Source: Streptomyces sp. SKN60 (GTDB taxonomy: Bacteria > Actinomycetota > Actinomycetes > Streptomycetales > Streptomycetaceae). Taken from it: a stretch of 64,000 nt of DNA. Position 1 is the stretch's first letter, and each line of letters begins with the position of its first letter. The DNA is taken from NCBI RefSeq assembly GCF_026236535.1, contig NZ_JAHTMW010000014.1:62001-126000 (forward strand), in the 5' to 3' direction. Position numbers and translations under genes: made by a program. Under the pieces are notes generated by a model. That model made no database searches and had not been told where the DNA came from. It was given only the letters and a program-made list of their open reading frames with translations. This document shows positions 57,977-64,000 of the stretch, one piece after another.

Positions 57977-58792
57977 TCAGAACAGGGTCGCCTCCTCCGG
58001 GCCCTCCAGCTCCTTCAACAGCTCGGGCCCGTTGTTGCGCACGTTGCTGACCGCCGTCGCCACCGGGTAGGCCCGCATCAGGCCCTCCGGCGGCGGGGCG
58101 AGCAGCCCGCCGAGCGCGCCGGGCGTGGTGCGGGCCGGGTCCAGCCAGGCGTCCCAGCGGTCCGGGGTGAGCATCAGCGGCATCCGGGGGTGGATGTCGG
58201 CGAGCGAGCGCGGGCCCTCGGCCGGGGGGACGCCGAGCGGCGCGGTCTCGGCCTCGGTGGTGACCACCGAGCAGGTCACCCACCAGGCCAGCGGGTGGGC
58301 GTCGGGCAGGGTCCGGTCGCGCCAGAACTCGTAGATCCCGGCCATCGCGAAGACCGAGCCGTCGGCCGGGGTCACGAAGTAGGGCTGCTTACGGGCCCGC
58401 TTCCGCTTCCCCTCGACCTCCAGGTCGCGCTCGTCGGCGCCGGTCACCCACTCGTAATAACCGTCGGCCGGCACGATGCAGCGGCGCCGGGCGAAGGCCT
58501 CCTTGAAGGACGGCTTCTCGTGCAGGGTCTCCGCGCGGGCGTTGATCATCCGGGCGGCGTTCTCCGGGCCCTGGACCCAGGACGGCACCAGGCCCCACTT
58601 CAGGACCCGCATCTGGCGAACCGGGCGCCGCGTTTCCGCGTCTTTGAGAGGACGCTCCAGGATCACGTGGACCTGCTTGGTCGGGGCCACGTTCCAGTCG
58701 GGCGCCAGCGTCTCCGCCGGCTCCCACTTCTCGACCCCGAAGGCCGCCGCCAGTTCCTCGGGGCTCCTGCTCGCCGCATACCGTCCGCACAT
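57977..58792 (-). CDS. SRAP-domain protein (YedK/HMCES-like)
   Basis: A 271-residue protein starting at ATG 58792 so that Cys is residue 2 (MCGRYAASRSPEELAAAFGV), as catalysis requires after Met removal. The family residues are visible: NARAETLHEKPSFKEAFARR (Asn/Arg/Glu), CIVPADGYYEWVTG (Glu) and SLADIHPRMPLMLTPD (His). It crosslinks abasic sites in single-stranded DNA to shield them. The longer start at 58813 would bury the Cys and is rejected. Confidence 0.95.
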   Translation of the reverse strand: MCGRYAASRSPEELAAAFGVEKWEPAETLAPDWNVAPTKQVHVILERPLKDAETRRPVRQMRVLKWGLVPSWVQGPENAARMINARAETLHEKPSFKEAFARRRCIVPADGYYEWVTGADERDLEVEGKRKRARKQPYFVTPADGSVFAMAGIYEFWRDRTLPDAHPLAWWVTCSVVTTEAETAPLGVPPAEGPRSLADIHPRMPLMLTPDRWDAWLDPARTTPGALGGLLAPPPEGLMRAYPVATAVSNVRNNGPELLKELEGPEEATLF

Positions 58793-58843
58793 GCGTGCCA
58801 CACTGCCACGCAACCGTCACCCACCGAGGAGCCCGTCCCCACC

Positions 58844-59566
58844 ATGACCGAATTCCTCGGCCTGTCCCTCGCCCTCGACACGACCGACGTCCTCGGCACC
58901 CAGAGCGCCCCCGAGCTGTGGATCGTGATCGTCACGGGGGTCGCCGCGCTGCTCGCCGTCGTGCCCCGCTCCATATGGCGCCTGTCCCGGAACGCGATCA
59001 CCATCGCGCACGAGGGCGGACACGGTCTGATCGCGCTCGTCACCGGCCGCCGGCTGCAGTCGATCCGGCTGCACTCGGACACCAGCGGGCTGACCGTCTC
59101 GCGCGGCCGTCCCACCGGCCTCGGCATGATCCTCACGGCCGCCGCCGGCTACACCGCGGCCCCGCTGCTCGGCCTGGGCGGCGCCGCGCTGCTCTCCTCG
59201 CACCGGATCACGCTGCTCCTTTGGCTGGCCACGGCGCTGCTGCTGGTGATGCTGCTGATGGTGCGCAACGCGTACGGGATCTTCACGGTGCTGGTCACCG
59301 GCGCGGCCTTCCTCCTGGTCTCCTGGCTGACCGGCCCGGACGTGCAGTCGGTGTTCGCGTACGCGGTGGTGTGGTTCCTGCTGCTCGGCGGGGTGCGCCC
59401 GGCCTTCGAGCTGCAGGCCAAGCGCCGGCACGGAGACGCGGGCGACTCCGACGCGGACCAGCTGGGCCGGCTCACCCACGTGCCGCCGACCCTGTGGCTG
59501 CTGTTCTTCCACGCGGTCTCGATCTGCTCCCTGATCGGCGGCGGACGCTGGCTGCTCGCCGTGTAG
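58844..59566 (+). CDS. M50-like membrane metallopeptidase
   Basis: A 240-residue membrane protein from ATG 58844 with about six helices. AITIAHEGGHGLIALVTGRR contains HExxH in a helix, the zinc site of the M50B/peptidase_M50B-like group; the third ligand may be in WFLLLGGVRPAFELQ, where the expected Asp is not obvious. Site-2-protease-like intramembrane cleavage is possible but unproven. Divergent from the SRAP gene by 51 bp. Confidence 0.85.
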   Translation: MTEFLGLSLALDTTDVLGTQSAPELWIVIVTGVAALLAVVPRSIWRLSRNAITIAHEGGHGLIALVTGRRLQSIRLHSDTSGLTVSRGRPTGLGMILTAAAGYTAAPLLGLGGAALLSSHRITLLLWLATALLLVMLLMVRNAYGIFTVLVTGAAFLLVSWLTGPDVQSVFAYAVVWFLLLGGVRPAFELQAKRRHGDAGDSDADQLGRLTHVPPTLWLLFFHAVSICSLIGGGRWLLAV

Positions 59567-59597
59567 CGGCTGCTCTTCGCCCCCGTAAAGTGAGGGC

Positions 59598-60926
59598 ATG
59601 ACCGACAGCACCCCGTCCACCGATCCGCTCACCGGCCTGTGGCCCGCCCCGTACGCGGGCGGCGCCGTCGACGCCACCGTCACCGTGCCCGGATCGAAGT
59701 CGGTCACCAACCGCGCCCTGGTGCTCGCCGCCCTCGCGGCCGAGCCGGGCTGGGTGCGCCGCCCGCTGCGCTCGCGCGACACCGTGCTGATGGCGGAGGC
59801 GCTGCGCACCCTGGGTGTGAAGATCGACGAGGGCGTGGGTCCGGACGGCACCGGCGAGGCCTGGCGGATCATCCCGGCCGGGCTGCGCGGCCCGGCGACC
59901 GTGGACGTCGGCAACGCCGGCACGGTCATGCGCTTCCTGCCGCCGGTCGCGGTGCTGGCCGACGGGCCGGTCCGCTTCGACGGCGACCCCCGCTCCCACG
60001 AGCGCCCGCTGCACGGCGTGATCGACGCGCTGCGCGCGCTCGGCGCCCGGATCGACGACGACGGGCGCGGCGCGCTGCCGATGACCGTGCACGGCGGCGG
60101 CGGTCTGGAGGGCGGTGTCGTGGAGATCGACGCCTCCTCGTCCTCCCAGTTCGTCAGCGCCCTGCTGCTCTCCGGCGCCCGTTTCAACCAGGGCGTGGAG
60201 GTGCGGCACGCAGGCGGCCGGCTGCCGTCGCTGCCGCACATCCGGATGACGGTCGACATGCTGCGCGCGGTCGGCGCGCAGGTCGACGAGCCGGAGCACG
60301 GCGGGCGCCCCGACGTGTGGCGGGTCGCCCCGTCCGCGCTGCTCGGCCGCGACCTGGTGGTGGAGCCCGACCTGTCGAACGCGCAGCCGTTCCTGGCCGC
60401 CGCGCTGGTCACCGGCGGCCGGGTCACCGTGCCGGACTGGCCGGCCAGGACCACCCAGCCCGGTGACGCGCTGCGGGAGATCTTCACCGAGATGGGTGGC
60501 ACCTGCGAGCTCACCGACGCGGGCCTCACCTTCACCGGCACCGGCCGGATCCACGGCATCGACGTCGACCTCGGCGAGGTCGGCGAGCTGACCCCGGGCA
60601 TCGCGGCGGTCGCCGCGCTCGCCGACTCCCCGTCCACCCTGCGCGGCGTCGCGCACCTGCGGCTGCACGAGACCGACCGGCTCGCCGCGCTCACCCGGGA
60701 GATCAACGGCCTGGGCGGCGACGTCACGGAGACCGAGGACGGCCTGCACATCCGCCCGCGCCCGCTGCGCGGCGGCGTGTTCCACACGTACCACGACCAC
60801 CGGATGGCGACCGCGGGCGCGATCGTCGGCCTGGCCGTCGAGGGCGTGGAGATCGAGAACGTGAGGACGACCGAGAAGACCTTGCCCGACTTCCCGAGGA
60901 TGTGGACCGAAATGCTCGGAGTCTGA
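59598..60926 (+). CDS. aroA: 3-phosphoshikimate 1-carboxyvinyltransferase (EPSP synthase)
   Basis: A 442-residue enzyme from ATG 59598. Conserved blocks: VPGSKSVTNRALVLAALA (shikimate-3-phosphate site), DVGNAGTVMRFLPPVAVL, DASSSSQFVSALLLSGA, LHETDRLAALTREINGLGGD and YHDHRMATAGAIVG. It is the sixth step of the shikimate pathway. rsgA starts 4 bp after its stop, so they form one operon, an arrangement usual in Streptomyces. Confidence 0.97.
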   Translation: MTDSTPSTDPLTGLWPAPYAGGAVDATVTVPGSKSVTNRALVLAALAAEPGWVRRPLRSRDTVLMAEALRTLGVKIDEGVGPDGTGEAWRIIPAGLRGPATVDVGNAGTVMRFLPPVAVLADGPVRFDGDPRSHERPLHGVIDALRALGARIDDDGRGALPMTVHGGGGLEGGVVEIDASSSSQFVSALLLSGARFNQGVEVRHAGGRLPSLPHIRMTVDMLRAVGAQVDEPEHGGRPDVWRVAPSALLGRDLVVEPDLSNAQPFLAAALVTGGRVTVPDWPARTTQPGDALREIFTEMGGTCELTDAGLTFTGTGRIHGIDVDLGEVGELTPGIAAVAALADSPSTLRGVAHLRLHETDRLAALTREINGLGGDVTETEDGLHIRPRPLRGGVFHTYHDHRMATAGAIVGLAVEGVEIENVRTTEKTLPDFPRMWTEMLGV

Positions 60927-60929
60927 GCC

Positions 60930-61940
60930 ATGCGGCGTTACGGCAAGCACACCGACGCGGACGACATCCGCCAGCGCCCCAACCGCAAGGGCAGCCGCCC
61001 CCGGACCAACATCCGTCCCAAGCACGAGGACGCGGTCGAGGGCATGGTCCTCACCGTGGACCGCGGCCGGCTGACCTGTCTGGTCGAGGACCGGACCGTG
61101 ATGGCGATGAAGGCCCGCGAGCTGGGCCGCAAGGCCGCCGTGGTCGGCGACCGGGTCTCCCTGGTCGGCGACCTGTCCGGCGAGAAGGACACCCTGGCCC
61201 GGATCGTGCGGATCGGCGAGCGCAGCTCGGTGCTGCGCCGCACGGCCGACGACGACGATCCGTACGAGCGGGTGGTCGTCGCCAACGCCGACCAGCTGGC
61301 GATCGTGACCGCGCTCGCCGACCCCGAGCCGCGCCCGCGCCTCATCGACCGCTGTCTGGTCGCCGCCTACGACGGCGGGCTCGACCCCTTCCTGGTGCTG
61401 ACCAAGTCGGACCTGGCCCCGCCTTCGATGCTCCTTGAGCTGTACGGCGCCCTGGACATCCCGTACGTGGTGGTGAACCGCGAGGAGCTGTACGACGGCG
61501 GGGCGGCGGACCGGGTGCGGGAGTACCTCGGCGACCGGGTCACCGCGTTCGTGGGGCACTCGGGCGTGGGCAAGACGACGCTGGTGAACGCGCTCGTGCC
61601 GGAGGAGCGGCGGCGGCTCACCGGCCATGTGAACGCGGTGACCGGCCGCGGCCGGCACACCACGACCTCGGCGCTCGCGCTGCCGCTCGACAAGGTCGAC
61701 GGCTGGGTGATCGACACCCCGGGCGTGCGGTCCTTCGGTCTGCACCACGTCGATCCGTCCCGGGTCATCCACGCCTTCCCGGACCTGGAGCCGGGCACCG
61801 AGGAGTGCCCGCGCGCGTGCAGCCACGACGAGCCGGACTGCGCGCTCGACGCCTGGGTGGCCGAGGGCCACGCGGACCCGGCCCGGCTGTACTCGCTGCG
61901 CCGGCTGCTCGCGACCCGCGAGCGCCGCGAGGGCGACTGA
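60930..61940 (+). CDS. rsgA: Ribosome small-subunit-dependent GTPase A
   Basis: A 336-residue circularly permuted GTPase from ATG 60930. An OB-fold N-terminus is followed by TKSDL (G4), then GHSGVGKTTLVNALVPE (G1) and DTPGVRSFGL (G3), the permuted order. The C-terminal zinc knuckle is CPRACSHDEPDCAL. It assists 30S ribosome assembly. Directly downstream of aroA. Confidence 0.96.
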   Translation: MRRYGKHTDADDIRQRPNRKGSRPRTNIRPKHEDAVEGMVLTVDRGRLTCLVEDRTVMAMKARELGRKAAVVGDRVSLVGDLSGEKDTLARIVRIGERSSVLRRTADDDDPYERVVVANADQLAIVTALADPEPRPRLIDRCLVAAYDGGLDPFLVLTKSDLAPPSMLLELYGALDIPYVVVNREELYDGGAADRVREYLGDRVTAFVGHSGVGKTTLVNALVPEERRRLTGHVNAVTGRGRHTTTSALALPLDKVDGWVIDTPGVRSFGLHHVDPSRVIHAFPDLEPGTEECPRACSHDEPDCALDAWVAEGHADPARLYSLRRLLATRERREGD

Positions 61941-61990
61941 CCGCGCACGTTTGCGGGCGGGCACGGTTGGTAAGTGCATAATCGCACCAG

Positions 61991-62013
61991 GTGATCCACA
62001 TTGTGATCCATAT
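61991..62013 (+). promoter_or_regulatory. 11-bp direct repeat upstream of the SMR transporter gene
   Basis: GTGATCCACAT (61991-62001) and GTGATCCATAT (62003-62013) differ at one base and lie 22 bp before the ATG at 62035. A TetR-type regulator gene is nearby; a regulator site is plausible. Confidence 0.45.
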
Positions 62014-62034
62014 GGGGCGTGGGAGGCACTGACG

Positions 62035-62358
62035 ATGGCGTGGCTGCTGGTGGTGGTCGCCGGGCTCCTGGAGACGGGTTTCGCGGTGTGCCTGAAGCTC
62101 TCGCACGGCTTCACCCGGCTGTGGCCGACGATCGCGTTCGCCGCCTTCGCCCTCGGCAGCTTCGGTCTGCTGACCCTCGCCCTGCGCAAGCTGGACGTGG
62201 GTCCGGCGTACGCGGTGTGGACCGGGATCGGCGCGGCGGGCACCGCGATCTACGGGATGGTCTTCCTCGGCGACGTCGTGTCCACGCTCAAGATCGTCTC
62301 GATCACGCTGGTGATCGCCGGTGTGATCGGCCTCCAGCTCTCCGGCTCCGCGCACTGA
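62035..62358 (+). CDS. SMR-family multidrug efflux transporter
   Basis: A 107-residue protein from ATG 62035 (GGGAGG upstream). Four membrane helices; the essential glutamate is in VVAGLLETGFAVCLKLS and the conserved WTGIGAAGTAIYGMVFLGD is the third-helix motif. It resembles SugE/EmrE-type proteins that exchange cations or guanidinium for protons as dual-topology dimers. Its 3' end overlaps the TetR gene by 109 bp, tail to tail. Confidence 0.93.
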   Translation: MAWLLVVVAGLLETGFAVCLKLSHGFTRLWPTIAFAAFALGSFGLLTLALRKLDVGPAYAVWTGIGAAGTAIYGMVFLGDVVSTLKIVSITLVIAGVIGLQLSGSAH

Positions 62359-62924
62359 GCGTCCGCGCTCTGAGCGTCGGCGCGCCGCGCGTCCGGGACG
62401 GGGACGGCGATCGGGGGCGCCACGACATGGCTGAGCGCGAGCCGTACGGCGAGTTCGCAGCCGGCCGCCCAGCGCTCCCCCGCGCAGGCGGCGGTCTCGG
62501 CGACCAGCTCGCCGGGCGCGGGTGGGCCGGCGTCGGCGCGCCGCTGAGCCGGTACGGGTGCGAGCCGGGCGCCGGCCCGGGCGGGCCGCGGCCGGGGCAG
62601 GGCGTCGTTCCAGGCGTCGGTGAGCAGGGCCCGCAGGATCGGGCGTTCGGCGGCGCGGGCCACGGTCCACTCGGCGACGGCCACCAGATTGCGCTCGGGC
62701 GGGGCCGGGGCGGCGAGCACCCGCCGTACCCCCAGGAGATAGGCGTCGGCCTCGCGCCGGACGAGGGCCCGGGCGAGCCCCTCCTTGCTGCCGAACTCGT
62801 TGTAGAGGGTCTGCCGGGACACCCGGGCGCGGGCGGCCACGTCGACCATCCGCACGGCGGACCAGGGCAGCGTGCCGAGGGCCGCGAGGGCCGTGTCGAG
62901 CAGGGACTCTCGGGCAGTCGGCAT
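62250..62924 (-). CDS. TetR-family regulator
   Basis: A 224-residue regulator from ATG 62924 (MPTARESLLDTALAALGTLP). HTH: RMVDVAARARVSRQTLYNEF with GSKEGLARALV. The C-terminal domain is typical, but the last 45 residues (ADAQSADAQCAEPESW onwards) are antisense to the SMR gene and may be a readthrough extension after a lost stop. It probably regulates the SMR gene; the SMR operator may be the direct repeat at 61991. Confidence 0.85.
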   Translation of the reverse strand: MPTARESLLDTALAALGTLPWSAVRMVDVAARARVSRQTLYNEFGSKEGLARALVRREADAYLLGVRRVLAAPAPPERNLVAVAEWTVARAAERPILRALLTDAWNDALPRPRPARAGARLAPVPAQRRADAGPPAPGELVAETAACAGERWAAGCELAVRLALSHVVAPPIAVPVPDARRADAQSADAQCAEPESWRPITPAITSVIETILSVDTTSPRKTIP

Positions 62925-63030
62925 CGTCGCCTCCCAGCCGGATCGGTTCTGCGCTCAGCGTTGACGGACGGACACGCACTGTCAAGGGCCGCCGCGGGGC
63001 GACGCGTCTTCGGGGGATAGAGTTTCGAGC

Positions 63031-63843
63031 ATGGCCGATTACCACGACGATCTGCGTCTCGCCCATGTCCTCGCGGATGCCGCGGACGCGGCCACGATGG
63101 ACCGGTTCCAGGCGCTCGACCTGAAGGTCGAGACGAAGCCCGACATGACTCCGGTCAGCGAGGCGGACAAGGCCGCCGAGGAGCTGATCCGCGGGCAGTT
63201 GCAGCGCGCCAGGCCGCGGGACGCGATCCTCGGCGAGGAGTACGGCGTGGAGGGCTCGGGCCCGCGCCGCTGGGTGATCGACCCGATCGACGGCACCAAG
63301 AACTACGTGCGCGGGGTGCCGGTGTGGGCGACCCTGATCGCGCTGATGGAGGCCGGCGAGACCGGTTTCCAGCCGGTGGTGGGCGTGGTCTCGGCCCCGG
63401 CGCTGGGCCGCCGCTGGTGGGCGGCGAAGGGCCTCGGCGCGTACACCGGCCGCAGCCTGGCCTCGGCGAGCCGGATCGGGGTCTCGAAGGTCGGGCGCCT
63501 GGAGGACGCCTCCTTCGCGTACTCCAGCCTGACCGGCTGGGAGGAGCGGGGCCGGCTGGAAGGCTTCCTGGACCTCACGCGCGCGGTCTGGCGCACGCGC
63601 GCGTACGGCGACTTCTGGCCGTACATGATGGTGGCCGAGGGCTCGGTCGACCTGTGCGCCGAGCCGGAGCTGTCGCTGTGGGACATGGCGGCCACGGCGA
63701 TCGTGGTGCAGGAGGCCGGCGGCACCTTCACCGGGCTCGACGGGCGGCACGGCCCGCACAGCGGCAACGCGGCGGCGTCGAACGGACTGCTCCACGGCGA
63801 GCTGCTGAGCTACCTCAACACGGAACCGCCGCAGCAGGGCTGA
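63031..63843 (+). CDS. hisN: Histidinol-phosphatase (inositol monophosphatase family)
   Basis: A 270-residue enzyme from ATG 63031. Metal-site motifs are GEEYG (AILGEEYGVEGS), WVIDPIDGTKNYVRGVPVWA and LSLWDMAATAIVVQEAGG. These match the HisN-type histidinol-phosphatase of actinobacteria, which ends histidinol phosphate dephosphorylation in histidine synthesis. Monocistronic by position; divergent from the TetR gene. Confidence 0.95.
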   Translation: MADYHDDLRLAHVLADAADAATMDRFQALDLKVETKPDMTPVSEADKAAEELIRGQLQRARPRDAILGEEYGVEGSGPRRWVIDPIDGTKNYVRGVPVWATLIALMEAGETGFQPVVGVVSAPALGRRWWAAKGLGAYTGRSLASASRIGVSKVGRLEDASFAYSSLTGWEERGRLEGFLDLTRAVWRTRAYGDFWPYMMVAEGSVDLCAEPELSLWDMAATAIVVQEAGGTFTGLDGRHGPHSGNAAASNGLLHGELLSYLNTEPPQQG

Positions 63844-64000
63844 CGTTCCGTCACACCTGCCTCACCGTCACCCCCGAGCCCCCGGCGCACGCCCCTCGTG
63901 TGCTCCCGGGGGCGCTCCGCGCGCCCCCTTGTCGACCCCCTCCCCCGGTGCCACTCTGAGAATCCCCCCTTTGTGAACTTGTGAAAAAGTTCTCGAAGTC
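63844..64000. other. 157-bp right-edge spacer with two TTGTGAA repeats
   Basis: No gene is visible before the window ends. TTGTGAA occurs at 63971-63977 and 63979-63985. Each resembles a Rex half-site, but no TTCACA partner follows. It is probably the promoter region of the next gene to the right. Confidence 0.4.

Noticed and set aside
63971..63985. Rex operator at the right edge
   Set aside because: Two direct TTGTGAA half-sites without an inverted partner; does not meet the palindromic consensus.

Overview
The window is high-GC actinobacterial DNA, almost certainly a Streptomyces chromosome. It carries nickel superoxide dismutase with its own protease, snapalysin, the dasABCD/dasR chitosugar locus, sigR-rsrA, a WhiB-like regulator and a family 2B encapsulin. 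Gene order (sodX/sodN, a WblE-type gene, a SigH-type operon, das genes, nrdAB, sigR/rsrA, aroA, rsgA, hisN) follows the conserved core of the Streptomyces coelicolor SCO52xx region as I remember it, so most of the window is vertically inherited core. The exception is a decayed mobile island at 5.1-17.3 kb.

Layout. 1-2.6 kb: three-gene polar amino-acid ABC transporter. 2.7-5.1 kb: methyltransferase, CGNR regulator, and the divergent sodX/sodN pair. 5.07-17.3 kb: an integrated element bounded by two perfect 139-bp direct repeats, one of them at the sodN 3' end. It holds a truncated tyrosine integrase whose catalytic tyrosine codon reads Ser, a frameshifted MobC and relaxase, a lower-GC block (about 7.5-10.3 kb) with a DGQHR/ParB-like protein and a TIR protein plus one-TM protein pair, then a metabolic-looking block (HAD protein, methyltransferase, phosphotransferase, unknown protein, TPR regulator, NUDIX hydrolase). 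Many of these genes carry single-base lesions. 17.3-18.7 kb: orphan immunity-type genes (DUF7660, Imm21) and gene relics. 18.7-24.6 kb: two LysR regulators, SDR, GNAT, snapalysin and small unknowns.

24.7-27.3 kb: a polyprenyl synthetase beside a cyclic-nucleotide-domain family 2B encapsulin shell gene, a predicted nanocompartment and its cargo. 27.6-35.3 kb: amidase, PLP enzyme, Na+/H+ antiporter, UBP zinc finger, anti-sigma/sigma operon (SigH type), lipid kinase and wblE. 35.5-44.3 kb: sensor kinase, nagB, dasD, dasC, dasB, dasA and dasR, with DasR-type operators before nagB and dasA and a possible extra one near the kinase. These genes import and break down N-acetylglucosamine/chitobiose under GlcNAc-responsive control. 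44.4-47.3 kb: a LuxR-family relic, a monocarboxylate permease operon and a GNAT gene.

47.35-51.5 kb: class Ia ribonucleotide reductase nrdA-nrdB under paired NrdR-type boxes and a cobalamin riboswitch. 51.4-56 kb: peptide deformylase, TPR protein and two coupled HD-domain membrane proteins. 56-57.3 kb: the thiol-oxidative-stress pair sigR-rsrA with its autoregulatory promoter and a 55-residue alternative N-terminus. 57.3-64 kb: hydrolase, SRAP/HMCES-type protein, M50-like protein, aroA, rsgA, SMR transporter, TetR regulator and hisN.

The least-described parts are the island (TIR/membrane pair, amber-interrupted genes, attachment-site topology) and miniature palindromes inserted in frame in two genes. 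No tRNA, rRNA, CRISPR array or intact transposase was seen.
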